A DNA stretch of 64,000 bases from Bradyrhizobium campsiandrae (lineage in GTDB: Bacteria > Pseudomonadota > Alphaproteobacteria > Rhizobiales > Xanthobacteraceae), in NCBI RefSeq assembly GCF_014529705.1, contig NZ_JAANIH010000031.1, positions 32,148-96,147 on the forward strand, written 5' to 3'. The position numbers and the translations under genes are program-made. The notes under the pieces are model-generated. The model saw only the letters and a list, made by a program, of their open reading frames with translations. It was not told the DNA's origin and did not search any database. Of this stretch, positions 40,856-49,960 are shown piece after piece; position 1 is the stretch's first letter; each line of letters opens with the position of its first letter.

Positions 40856-42016
40856 TCAATGCACGGTGACGGGCAATCGCGCGAAGCCTCTAAGCGTGTT
40901 GTTGATGGCCCGCTCGGGTTCCCCCAGTTCGAAGCGAACGATGCGTCGCGCGAATGCCCTGACTAACGCGGTTATCTCCAGCTTCGCCAGATGCATTCCG
41001 ACACAAACATGAGGTCCGAAGCCGAAGCCGAGTTGATCGCGAGCATCGCGCTCGGTATCGAACGTTTCCGGATCCCGCCATTTGCGCTCGTCCCGGTTGG
41101 CGGAGGCGTATAGCAGCAAGATCCTGGAGCCTGACTGTATTGTCCGGCCTTCACAGGTCAGTTCGCGAGTCGCTACCCTTGTGAAGCCCCGGATTGGGGA
41201 CTCAAGCCGGATCGCTTCGTTGATAGCACCGGGGATCAGAGACACATCCGAGCGAACTTTATCCCATTGGTCCGGGTAGCGGCCGAACAGCCAGAGCAGA
41301 CTGCCCGTCGCCAGGATCGTCGTATCGAGGCTCGGGCTGACGTAGTCGCGCATCATCGCGGGACATTTCGACCGCGGGACATGCCCCTCGTCGGCAGCTC
41401 TCCAGATCGCAGCGGCCCAGCCGTGTTGCGCGAGACCCTTCAGGGTCGCTTCGTCCGTGCAGTAGCGATGTAGTTCCTGGATGTGGGGAAGAGCGTCCCT
41501 GCCCCGATCGTTCATAGTGCCGAGCGCGTCGAAGGTCGCGCTCGCCCAGCGGAGCATATTCGCGCGTCCGACTTCGGGTAGCCCCACCAGCTTCGATACG
41601 ATGGTCACAGGCAGGTGCTGGGCGCAATCGGCGATGCCGTCGAAGCTCTTCTGCCGCACGAGCCGCTCCACCAGACGCTCCGCCTCCTCTTCTATCGCGG
41701 GCACAATGCTCTGGAGGGCCGCTGCCGCCAGAGGAGCCTTGATGACCCTGCGCATCTTGTTATGTTCGGGCGGATCGGTCGTGATCGTGTTGCCCAGAGA
41801 CTGCGTGTTGATGACGTCATTCGCGGCCACGCCCTGTGCGGACGAAAACGTTGTGTAGTCGCGCAGTGCGGCGCGGACCTCGTCGTAGCGTGCGAAGCAC
41901 CACAGTCTGTGCTTGGACAGGAAGACAGCCGGCCCAAGATCGCGGATCGTACGATAGTGCCCGTAGGGCTCGAGTATCGCGTCGTCCGCATAGAGGTCGG
42001 CGTCATACGTGAGCAT
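40856..42016 (-). CDS. Cytochrome P450 (CYP199-like)
   Basis: A 386-residue soluble bacterial P450. The heme loop FGFGPHVCVGMHLAKLE has the Cys ligand, ExxR is EAIR, and the I-helix reads MMRDYVSPSLDTTI, in which the usual AGxDTT is SLDTT; this resembles CYP199A enzymes that oxidise para-substituted benzoates in Rhodopseudomonas. No ferredoxin or reductase gene is adjacent, so electrons come from elsewhere. ATG 42016 follows GGGAGCGCGAAG and overlaps the FAD gene stop by 14 bases. Substrate prediction is inference. Confidence 0.88.
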   Translation of the reverse strand: MLTYDADLYADDAILEPYGHYRTIRDLGPAVFLSKHRLWCFARYDEVRAALRDYTTFSSAQGVAANDVINTQSLGNTITTDPPEHNKMRRVIKAPLAAAALQSIVPAIEEEAERLVERLVRQKSFDGIADCAQHLPVTIVSKLVGLPEVGRANMLRWASATFDALGTMNDRGRDALPHIQELHRYCTDEATLKGLAQHGWAAAIWRAADEGHVPRSKCPAMMRDYVSPSLDTTILATGSLLWLFGRYPDQWDKVRSDVSLIPGAINEAIRLESPIRGFTRVATRELTCEGRTIQSGSRILLLYASANRDERKWRDPETFDTERDARDQLGFGFGPHVCVGMHLAKLEITALVRAFARRIVRFELGEPERAINNTLRGFARLPVTVH

Positions 42017-43355
42017 CTTCGCGCTCCCGGGCGATCTCGTCCTCCCCAAGATCGTCAGTCCAAGGATCCTTCCTGAATTCCTCGAGGTTGGGCCGCAGTC
42101 TTGCCGAAAGCTGGGATATGTCGATTTCGTGCACGCTTCTCGTCCCCCCGATGTCAAGGGCGTGGGCAGCTGCCTGGCCCATCGCGAAGCAAGGCCCCAT
42201 CACTCGAACGGACGCGAGCGCCGCGCTATCGCCGTCGATGCACCGGCCGGCCGCGACCAAATTATCGGCATCGCGGTGGACCATGCTCCGAAGCGGCACG
42301 TAGTGCATGTGGTCGTCACCGTCGAACTTTTCCCAGCTCACGCCCTCGGCGGTCTCGTGGGCTTCGACCGGCCAGGAACACCGAGCTACGGCGTCTTGCG
42401 GCCTTTCACCGCTGCGCACCTCCTCGATCGAAAGCTGGTGGGCGGAAACGAACCAACGCGTCTGGCGGATTCCCGGGAGACCGTACGCGCGTATCCGAGC
42501 ATCTCTCATAGAGGGAAATTCGGTCCGCAGGAATTCCAGAATTTTGTCTGCCTGGTCACGACCTTCCAGAGTGGCGCGGCTGGCTCCGATCGGATCCGTC
42601 GGATTGGGCATGTGGGTCAGGTTCACCGTCGCTATGTTGCGGCCCGGAAATGCGAAGATGAAGCCGTCCTCGCGCGCAAGCCCATACTGATTCCGCTTTT
42701 CTTTGAGAAGCCGCGCCACACGGAAGCCGTCGAATTCGAAGACAGCGCGTCGGTCGAAATTCTCGATCGTGACCATCTGCGTGCCCCAATGCGGCGTCGT
42801 CGGTTCCCTCACCTCCAGACCCGCATGCCAAGCGACAGTCGCATCGCCTGAGGCATCGACCACGCCCTTGCAGCGTACTTCGAGATCTCCCCACCGGGTA
42901 GTCACGAGAAGGGCGGTGACTTGCCGCCCTTCCATCTTGACCTCGCGCAGGACCGCACCCAGCACGACCTCCACGGTCGAATTCGACAGGGCTTCCTCGG
43001 CCCAACGACCGCAGAGGGTTTCGTCGTATTGCAAGACGACGGAGTTCAGCGCTCGCCGCGAATGAAGCGCCTTCGCCGCGTCCAAATAGCGGAGCATCTC
43101 GTCGACGGCACCGAATGTCACGCGTCGCGGCTTAGGCCCATTCGAATATAGCCCGCAAATGGTGCCAAGAAGCGTTCCGACCAATTGACCGCCGAGGGTC
43201 GGCATCGCTTCCAGAAGAACCGTTCGTCTTCCCAGGCGGGCGGATGTCAGGGCGGCCATGAGACCGGCGGCCCCTGCCCCGACCACGCAAATATCGGCAT
43301 CGATCTTCTGCGTGTCGACGGTCTTCCGGACGATCCGTGTCCTCTTGTCGATCAT
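42003..43355 (-). CDS. FAD-dependent oxidoreductase (FAD_oxidored type)
   Basis: A 450-residue flavoprotein. The dinucleotide fold is DADICVVGAGAAGLMAALTSARLG, followed by the GGQLVGTLLGTICGLY active-site loop and the C-terminal AAGRCIDGDSAALASVRVMGPCFAMGQAA. This matches the PF12831-type family, which includes enzymes whose electron acceptor is unknown. It lies between MFS and P450 genes in one operon, with a start codon 24 bases after the MFS stop. Confidence 0.85.
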   Translation of the reverse strand: MIDKRTRIVRKTVDTQKIDADICVVGAGAAGLMAALTSARLGRRTVLLEAMPTLGGQLVGTLLGTICGLYSNGPKPRRVTFGAVDEMLRYLDAAKALHSRRALNSVVLQYDETLCGRWAEEALSNSTVEVVLGAVLREVKMEGRQVTALLVTTRWGDLEVRCKGVVDASGDATVAWHAGLEVREPTTPHWGTQMVTIENFDRRAVFEFDGFRVARLLKEKRNQYGLAREDGFIFAFPGRNIATVNLTHMPNPTDPIGASRATLEGRDQADKILEFLRTEFPSMRDARIRAYGLPGIRQTRWFVSAHQLSIEEVRSGERPQDAVARCSWPVEAHETAEGVSWEKFDGDDHMHYVPLRSMVHRDADNLVAAGRCIDGDSAALASVRVMGPCFAMGQAAAHALDIGGTRSVHEIDISQLSARLRPNLEEFRKDPWTDDLGEDEIAREREDAHV

Positions 43356-43379
43356 CTCATCGCTCCATTTCGTTGGTGA

Positions 43380-44690
43380 TCAGGCCGAAGCGGCGCTGGG
43401 CTGACCATCGCCTTCAGGCGATAATGTTTCCACGTGGATGGACCGATCGTAGATCCTCATAAGGAAGAAGGATGCGATGGCCACGATGCCGATCGGGAAG
43501 GCGGCCGCCCAGAACAGCTGCGCGACAGGCAGCGATATCGAAAGTAGAATCCCTCCGATAAACGGCCCGATGATCGAACCTACTTTTCCGATCCCGAGGG
43601 CCCATCCCAGCCCATTGGCGCGAATAGACGTCGGATAGATGCTTCCGGCAACGCCATGAAGGGAGTTCTGAACCCCGATCGTGAAGAAGCCTGCCGCCGT
43701 CGCCGCCGCGAGCAGCAACGCTTCGGACGAGTTGAGCAGGCCTAGCGAAGCGACTACGGGACAGGCGATGAGCGCCGAACCGACCAAGGCTCGCAAGCCA
43801 GAGCGGTCGATGATGTAGCCCACGACCAAGCCGCCGGCTGCGCCTCCCAAAAAGAAGCACGACAGAGCTAAAGCGGCAGCGCTCCTCGGCAACCCGGCCG
43901 TTTCGATGAGAACGGGAAGCCAGCTCACGAGCGCAAACAAGGTGATCGAGTTTGCCACATAGACGATCCAGAGAAGCGGGGTCATGATCGATCGGCCATC
44001 CCCGAAAAGCTGCACGAACGGCGAGATTGACTGAGTTTCAGCCCCTCCAACGACCAATGAAGCGGCGTTGGTTCGAGCTGCGGTCGCGGCAAGGAAACTC
44101 TGCGATTCCGGTAGCATCGCAATCAGCGCAACCGTGAGCATCAACGAAGCCGCGCCACCGACATGAAATATGATCGGCCAACCATGGGCCGGCACCAACT
44201 GGGCCGAAACGATACCGCCGAACGTGCCGCCGATTGCATAGCCCGCGAAGATAATGGTGATCGCGGTGACCCTGAGGTGCTTGGGGGCGAACTCGTTGGT
44301 CAATGCCACGGCGTTGGGCACGGCGCCGCCGAGGCCGATGCACGCCACGAAGCGGTAGGCCAGCAACTGATCCAAACTCGTCGCCCAGCCGGTCGCATAG
44401 GTAACGACGCCGAACAGGACCGAGCCAATCGCGATGGCTGTCTTGCGCCCCCAGCGATCCCCCACGTACCCGAAGAGGATGGAACCGGCCAATAGTCCGA
44501 GTAGCCCGGCGCTGAAGACTCCGCCAACAGCAAGCTTATCGACCTTCCAGGTTCGGATCATGTCCGGCACGGCGAAGGACAGCGCTGCAACGTCGTAGGA
44601 ATCTGCAACCATCAATAGAAAGGAGAGAGCTGTGACCCGGACCGTCAATGCGGTCGAAGGACCCAAAGGGGATGCTCCGGATAGCGACAT
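43380..44690 (-). CDS. MFS transporter, aromatic acid:H+ symporter type
   Basis: A 436-residue MFS carrier with 12 hydrophobic segments. The DxxD-type loop in FLLMVADSYDVAALSFAVPD is the aromatic-acid transporter motif of the AAHS family, and the loop 2-3 signature is GYVGDRWGRKTAIAIG. ATG 44690 follows TGGAGGAAAC. It is the first gene of the MFS-FAD-P450 operon, which suggests import of the P450 substrate, possibly a substituted benzoate. Confidence 0.9.
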   Translation of the reverse strand: MSLSGASPLGPSTALTVRVTALSFLLMVADSYDVAALSFAVPDMIRTWKVDKLAVGGVFSAGLLGLLAGSILFGYVGDRWGRKTAIAIGSVLFGVVTYATGWATSLDQLLAYRFVACIGLGGAVPNAVALTNEFAPKHLRVTAITIIFAGYAIGGTFGGIVSAQLVPAHGWPIIFHVGGAASLMLTVALIAMLPESQSFLAATAARTNAASLVVGGAETQSISPFVQLFGDGRSIMTPLLWIVYVANSITLFALVSWLPVLIETAGLPRSAAALALSCFFLGGAAGGLVVGYIIDRSGLRALVGSALIACPVVASLGLLNSSEALLLAAATAAGFFTIGVQNSLHGVAGSIYPTSIRANGLGWALGIGKVGSIIGPFIGGILLSISLPVAQLFWAAAFPIGIVAIASFFLMRIYDRSIHVETLSPEGDGQPSAASA

Positions 44691-44799
44691 GTTTCCTCCA
44701 GGCTCGATTTTGATTTTCGAGACCAAAGTAGGCGCTGGACGATTGTTGGCAAATGCCGGAATATGCGTAAGTCATGCCATCAGGGCATAAGGCGGCCAG

Positions 44800-45759
44800 A
44801 TGCAAATCCAACCCGAATCCATCCTTTCGTCACCGGATCTGGAAGTCAGGGATGGAGCCGGCGATCGGCGCAAATTGAGCCTGCGCCAGATCGAAGTTTT
44901 CCGGGCGGTCATGCTGTCCGGCTCGATTAACGGCGCGTCGCAGATGCTTCATGTATCTCAACCAGGCCTGTCGCGCGTCGTGAAAAGGACTGAAGACGTA
45001 CTCGGCTTCAAGCTGTTCGAGCGTACGCGAGGCAGGCTCATCCCGACCAACGAGGCCGGTGTGCTGCTCAACTTGGTGGGACGTGTCTATCGTCAGCTAG
45101 ACGAGCTCGGCGAGGCAGTGGACCGTTTAACTAAAGGCGACGGGGGCCTATTCCGACTGGGATGCACCGGCAGTCCAGGTCGGTGCCTTGTGCCGCGCGC
45201 CGTCGCTCAGATGCGCGCTGTCCTTCCTCAGCTCAACTTCCAAGTCGACGTTTTGCTCATCGACCAGATTATCGACTATCTGCTGTTTCAACGCGGCGAG
45301 TGCGTCGTGTCGGTCTTTCCGGTCAGGCATCCGCTCGTCACCTGCAAGCCAATCAGCAAGGGGGGAATCGTCGCGGTGGTGCCGCAGAGACACGACTTCG
45401 CCAGGAAGAAAGAAGTCACGGTGCGTGATCTTGCCCGCGAGCCACTGATAGCCTTCGAAGCCGCCACGCCGCATGGTGCGATGGTTTCGCAATTATTCGA
45501 GAAGGACCAGCTTACTGCGCGCATCGACTTTGTTGTCCGCCATATCGAGACCGCCATTAGCCTAGTCGCGAACGGGGTCGGAATAGCCTTGGTCGACGAG
45601 TTCTCTGTCGCCGAAGCTTCGGGCCTGCCAATCTCAGTCGTCCGCGTGAAGAACAGTCCGACGCTCAATTTGCATCTCAGTTGGAACAAAGACGTCGTGA
45701 GGTCGCAGTTCTTCAAGCGATTCGAGACTTTGCTGACGCGTCCCCTCGACAAGAAGTGA
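44800..45759 (+). CDS. LysR-family regulator, divergent from the P450 operon
   Basis: A 319-residue LTTR with an N-terminal tail of about 25 residues before the HTH (LSLRQIEVFRAVMLSGSING, QMLHVSQPGLSRVVKRTEDV). The effector domain contains FRLGCTGSPGRCLVPRAVAQMR. Such NocR/OccR-like regulators respond to pathway intermediates. The 109-bp gap to the MFS gene must contain both promoters. The following 45760-45955 stretch holds nothing obvious. Confidence 0.9.
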   Translation: MQIQPESILSSPDLEVRDGAGDRRKLSLRQIEVFRAVMLSGSINGASQMLHVSQPGLSRVVKRTEDVLGFKLFERTRGRLIPTNEAGVLLNLVGRVYRQLDELGEAVDRLTKGDGGLFRLGCTGSPGRCLVPRAVAQMRAVLPQLNFQVDVLLIDQIIDYLLFQRGECVVSVFPVRHPLVTCKPISKGGIVAVVPQRHDFARKKEVTVRDLAREPLIAFEAATPHGAMVSQLFEKDQLTARIDFVVRHIETAISLVANGVGIALVDEFSVAEASGLPISVVRVKNSPTLNLHLSWNKDVVRSQFFKRFETLLTRPLDKK

Positions 45760-45955
45760 GGACCAGCGGATCGAACTCGAGATGCTTCCGTGCGTATGCT
45801 TTCAGCACTATGATATCAGTCGACGAACATAGACGCACATTGAGCCGAGACGGACCCCTCTTGGGCTTTGGCCGACTGTCAGCCAGTACCGTCAGCGGTC
45901 ACTGGCCCACAACCCATTGATAGTCCGGTTTACCATGGTCGGGGCATCACAAAGC

Positions 45956-47650
45956 TTAACTTGACAAAAGCGCATCGCTGATCTTCTCGGCCGCCATGAT
46001 CACGGGGATGTTGGTATTGGCCGTCGGCAACCGCGGCATGATCGAGGCATCCGCCACGAAAATATTGTCGCTGCCGATCACCCTGCCCTCGGGGTCGACC
46101 ACCGCCATGGGGTCGGCGGAATCGCCCATGCGGCATGTTCCCACGGGGTGCCAGACGCCGAACACGCTCTGCCGCACGAAGGCTTCAAGGGCACGGTCGT
46201 CCGCCAGCGTCGCCCGGAAGGCGGTGCCGTTGAGCAGCACCAGCCGGATCAGGAGTTGCCGGAGAACCGCAGGCACGTCGAGCATCGGCCCAAGGATGGA
46301 TGCGACGATGCGATTGACCGTGCCATACCGGCTCAGCCGCTTGATGCGCGGGGAATACGAGGCCGGGAAGAAGTCACCGGCCTCAGGATTGACCGCGGGA
46401 TGGACGACCAGGCTCGCAAGCAGGCGGACGGACGCAATCATCCGTTCGAGATCACGCGGATCGGACAACAGGTTGAAATCGAAAACCGGAAAAGTCTTGG
46501 GATCGGCCGTCGCCAACTTCAGCGATCCGCTCGAATACGGCCGGTTGCACCAGAGGAAATAGAGCCCGAGCCGCGTGCCCAGCGCATGCCAGCCGCCGCG
46601 GGCCGAGGCCGTGATGTACATATCGGAGCGATCGCAGCCAAGATGTCCTGACGAGAAACGCATCGCCGCGAAATTTGGACGCCGCCAGGCCAGCGGCAGC
46701 CGCAGTGAGCGCGGCAGATACTGGCAGAAGGTCAGCGCGGGATGATCGCGCAGATTGCTGCCGACGCCAGGCCGATCGATCGCCACGGGAATGCCGAGCG
46801 CTTGCAGCGCAGCCCCGGGGCCAATGCCCGCTCGCATCAGGATCGCCGGCGATTGCAGCGCGCCGGCCGTGAGGATCACCCGGCCGGCGCCAACCCTGAG
46901 CTTCCGACTGCCACGCACAACCACCACGCCCGTTGTGCGACGACCATCAAGCTCGAGCCGCTCGACTTCACTGTCGGCCCAGACGGTCAGGTTCGGCCGC
47001 GCGCGCGTTGCCGCGTCGAGATAGCCGGCGGCCGTGGAGACGCGCCGGTCGTTGCGGTTGGAGAAAGCCGGCGGAAAGATGCCGTCTTCAAACTCGGCGT
47101 TCTGGTCCTTCCGGAACGGCAGGCCGGTCGCCGACAAGGCCTCGCCCACCGCGCGCCCGAACGCTGGCATCGCCTCGCGCGCGATGCGGCGGATCGGGAT
47201 CGGGCCGCTTCTGCCGTGGAGCGGGCCGTCGAAATCCAGATCGGTCTCGAGCTTGAGGAAATATGGCAGCACGTCCGCCCAGCCCCAACCGCGTGCGCCG
47301 AGGTCGCGCCATTCATCATAGTCGCGCGGCAGGCCCCGATTAGCCGACTGCACGTTGATGCTGGAGCCGCCGCCCATCACCCGCCCCTGCTCATAGGCGC
47401 GGACGACCGGCCTGCCCTCGGCGTTGCGGCCCGCCGTTGCCGACAAGCCCGGCCAGATGTACTTGTCGCCGAAGAACAGCGGCATCGGATAGCTGTCGAG
47501 GATTTCCGGCGGCGTCGCCTCAGGCGGCGTGTCCATCCCGGCTTCGATCAGAAGCACGCGACGGCGTCCGTCCACGGAAAGCCTTTTGGCGAGCACGCAA
47601 CCCGCCGACCCGCCGCCGACGATCACATCGTCGAAATGCAGCTCATCCAT
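45956..47650 (-). CDS. GMC-family FAD oxidoreductase (choline dehydrogenase-like)
   Basis: A 564-residue GMC flavoprotein. The FAD site is DDVIVGGGSAGCVLAKRLS, the GMC signature GRVMGGGSSINVQSANRG is present, and the C-terminal catalytic His pair lies in VWHPVGTCRMG and LPTANTNIPVIMAAE (here Asn replaces one usual His). It is the last gene of a long minus-strand operon and probably oxidises an alcohol made or released in that pathway. Confidence 0.9.
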   Translation of the reverse strand: MDELHFDDVIVGGGSAGCVLAKRLSVDGRRRVLLIEAGMDTPPEATPPEILDSYPMPLFFGDKYIWPGLSATAGRNAEGRPVVRAYEQGRVMGGGSSINVQSANRGLPRDYDEWRDLGARGWGWADVLPYFLKLETDLDFDGPLHGRSGPIPIRRIAREAMPAFGRAVGEALSATGLPFRKDQNAEFEDGIFPPAFSNRNDRRVSTAAGYLDAATRARPNLTVWADSEVERLELDGRRTTGVVVVRGSRKLRVGAGRVILTAGALQSPAILMRAGIGPGAALQALGIPVAIDRPGVGSNLRDHPALTFCQYLPRSLRLPLAWRRPNFAAMRFSSGHLGCDRSDMYITASARGGWHALGTRLGLYFLWCNRPYSSGSLKLATADPKTFPVFDFNLLSDPRDLERMIASVRLLASLVVHPAVNPEAGDFFPASYSPRIKRLSRYGTVNRIVASILGPMLDVPAVLRQLLIRLVLLNGTAFRATLADDRALEAFVRQSVFGVWHPVGTCRMGDSADPMAVVDPEGRVIGSDNIFVADASIMPRLPTANTNIPVIMAAEKISDALLSS

Positions 47651-47713
47651 TTCAGTCTCGTTGCGCGTTGAGCGCGCCGGCGCAGCGGCTAGGCAGCCGC
47701 GCCGGCGCTGGGC

Positions 47714-49045
47714 TCAGCGGAAGTTGCCCTTGGTCTCGGGGATCACAACTGCGCCGATCAGGTAGATCACGAAGACGCCGACCGCGAAGGTGGCCAGCGA
47801 CATCGGAATCTGCGCCGGGCTGGCGCTCACCAGCGAGACGAAGGTCGGCATCATGCCGCCCAGCGCAAAGCCGATGTTCCAGGACAGCCCGGTGCCGCTC
47901 GCGCGCAGCGCGGTCGGGAAACGCTCGTTGAGGAAGATCAGCACCGGCGCGTAGCCGGCATTGCCGATGAAGGCGATGGCGAGCGCATAGAGCGTGATCT
48001 GCGTCATGTCGGTTGTCGCTGCGAGATTGAGATAGCAGAGCGGCAGCAGCACCGTCGCTAGCGCGCCGATCAGCAGGAACGTCTTCTTGCGGCCAATGCG
48101 ATCGCTCAGTGCGCCGATGAGCACGGCCGAGAAGAACGCCGAGACGCTTGCACCCATCAGGATCAGCGACGAGGTCTGGTTCGGGACCGCGTTGATGACC
48201 TTCAGGAAGCTCGGCAGGTAGCCCGAGGTCAGGTAATAGCCGGCGCCGCCGCCGAAGGTGATCAGCAGATTGACCAGCAGCACGCCGCGATATTCTCCGG
48301 AGAACACGTCCTTGACCGGCGCCTTCGAGACCTTCGCCTGCTCGTTGCCCTGTTCGCGCTTGAGTTCCTTGAAGTACGGGGATTCCTCGAGGTTGCGGAA
48401 AATGAACCAGCCGAGCAGCGAGCTCAACAGGCCTGAGAAGAACATGAAGCGCCAGCCCCACACCGCGAAGGCATCGCCGGGGAAGACCGACGAGGTGATC
48501 AGGAAGATGAAGGACGCGAGCAGCGCACCGATGCCGGCGCCGCCGCCGCCGACCAGGCCCGACATCGCGCCGCGCCAGTGCGGCGGCACCGACTCGGTGC
48601 CGATCGTGTGGGTGGACGCCACGACGCCGCCGACGAAGATGCCCTGCACCAGGCGCAGCATCAGGAACACGATCGGCGCGATCACGCCGACCTGCGCGAT
48701 GGTCGGCAGCAGGCCGAACGCCGCCGTGCTGAGGCCGACGCCGACGATGGCGACGAGCATGGCCTGCTTGCGGCCGTGCACGTCGGCATAATGCCCGAAC
48801 ACTGCCGAGCCGAGCGGCCGCATCAGCAGCGTCACCGCGAAGGAGCCGTAGACCGCGGCAAGCGACAGCGCCGCATTGCTCGACGGAAAGAACAGCGCAC
48901 CTACGACCGGCGCCACGTAGAGCAGAATGAACAAATCGAACAGATCGAGTGCCCATCCGAGCACCGATGCGATAATCGCATTGACCATCTGCTTGTTGTC
49001 GGCCGATGCCTCCGCACCCGCGACCAGCATATCCATCTCAGCCAT
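47714..49045 (-). CDS. MFS transporter, MHS (metabolite:H+ symporter) type
   Basis: A 443-residue carrier with 12 hydrophobic segments. The N-terminal motif is FDLFILLYVAPVVGALFFPS, followed by GSAVFGHYADVHGRKQAM and mid-loop GALSDRIGRKKTFLL, typical of the shikimate/alpha-ketoglutarate/citrate MHS family. ATG 49045 has GGGGGAGG ten bases upstream. It lies between the enoyl-CoA hydratase and GMC genes. Confidence 0.88.
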   Translation of the reverse strand: MAEMDMLVAGAEASADNKQMVNAIIASVLGWALDLFDLFILLYVAPVVGALFFPSSNAALSLAAVYGSFAVTLLMRPLGSAVFGHYADVHGRKQAMLVAIVGVGLSTAAFGLLPTIAQVGVIAPIVFLMLRLVQGIFVGGVVASTHTIGTESVPPHWRGAMSGLVGGGGAGIGALLASFIFLITSSVFPGDAFAVWGWRFMFFSGLLSSLLGWFIFRNLEESPYFKELKREQGNEQAKVSKAPVKDVFSGEYRGVLLVNLLITFGGGAGYYLTSGYLPSFLKVINAVPNQTSSLILMGASVSAFFSAVLIGALSDRIGRKKTFLLIGALATVLLPLCYLNLAATTDMTQITLYALAIAFIGNAGYAPVLIFLNERFPTALRASGTGLSWNIGFALGGMMPTFVSLVSASPAQIPMSLATFAVGVFVIYLIGAVVIPETKGNFR

Positions 49046-49122
49046 GTTGTTTTACCTCCCCCGTTTGAATGGTGCCGCGGTCCGCGTCATTGCGAACCGC
49101 GTCATTGCGTTTGCGTCACGTC

Positions 49123-49929
49123 TCAGCGGCCGGTGAACTTCGGCGGACGCTTGGCGTTGAAGGCCTCGACGCCCTCCTTGAAGTCTTCCGACTGGCGCAG
49201 GCGGCTGTAGCAATGACCCTCGAGCTCGATGGCGATGGCCAGCGGCGAATCCTCGGTGTCGTTGAGCAGCTTCTTGGCGGTGCGCTGCGCCAGTGGCGAG
49301 AAGGTACGGAGTTCGTCGACCAGCCTGGCAGTCGCCTTCTCAAGCTCGGCGTCCGGCACGCATTCGGTCGCGATGCCCCACTCGTAAGCCTGCTTGGCCG
49401 AGATGCGCTTGGAGCGCATCACGATGTCCTTGGTGCGGGTGATCCCGACCATCTTCTGCAGGCGTGCCGAGCCGCCCGAGCCCGGGATCTGGCCGAGCTT
49501 CTGCTCCGGCAGCGCGTATTGGGTGGTCTCGGATGCGATGCGGAAGTCGCAGGCCAGCGACAGTTCGAAGCCGACGCCGAAGCAATAGCCGCGGTTGGCG
49601 ACGACCACGGGCTTGGCGCAGCGCGCCGGCGCCGCGATGTTCCAAGCGAGCTTGGAGACGTGCTCGGGGCTCGCCTCCATGAAGCCGCCGATATTGCCGC
49701 CGCTGGAGAAGTGCTCGCCCTCACCGCGCACCACGATGACGCGAACGCGCGGATCCTCGTCCAGCGTCTCGAAGGTCAGCCGCAGCTGGTCGCGCTGCGG
49801 CATCGCCACGACGTTATAGGGCGGACGGCCCAGAATGATGTCGGCGTGCTCATGCGCCTCGTCGATCTCGACCTTGAACCCGTCGAGTTTTGCTAATCGC
49901 GGATCGGTAAACACATAGGCTGACGGCAT
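49123..49929 (-). CDS. Enoyl-CoA hydratase/isomerase family protein
   Basis: A 268-residue crotonase. The oxyanion-hole segment FSSGGNIGGF and GYCFGVGFELSLACDFRIAS with the catalytic Glu in PEQKLGQIPGSGGSARL are conserved. The N-terminal NVVAMPQRDQL segment resembles feruloyl-CoA hydratase-lyase (Ech) types, but that is a weak hint. It follows the acyl-CoA ligase gene by 31 bp, so ligase and crotonase probably act in sequence. Confidence 0.88.
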   Translation of the reverse strand: MPSAYVFTDPRLAKLDGFKVEIDEAHEHADIILGRPPYNVVAMPQRDQLRLTFETLDEDPRVRVIVVRGEGEHFSSGGNIGGFMEASPEHVSKLAWNIAAPARCAKPVVVANRGYCFGVGFELSLACDFRIASETTQYALPEQKLGQIPGSGGSARLQKMVGITRTKDIVMRSKRISAKQAYEWGIATECVPDAELEKATARLVDELRTFSPLAQRTAKKLLNDTEDSPLAIAIELEGHCYSRLRQSEDFKEGVEAFNAKRPPKFTGR

Positions 49930-49960
49930 TTCGGCTTCCTTCTGTTGATGGGTGTGACGA

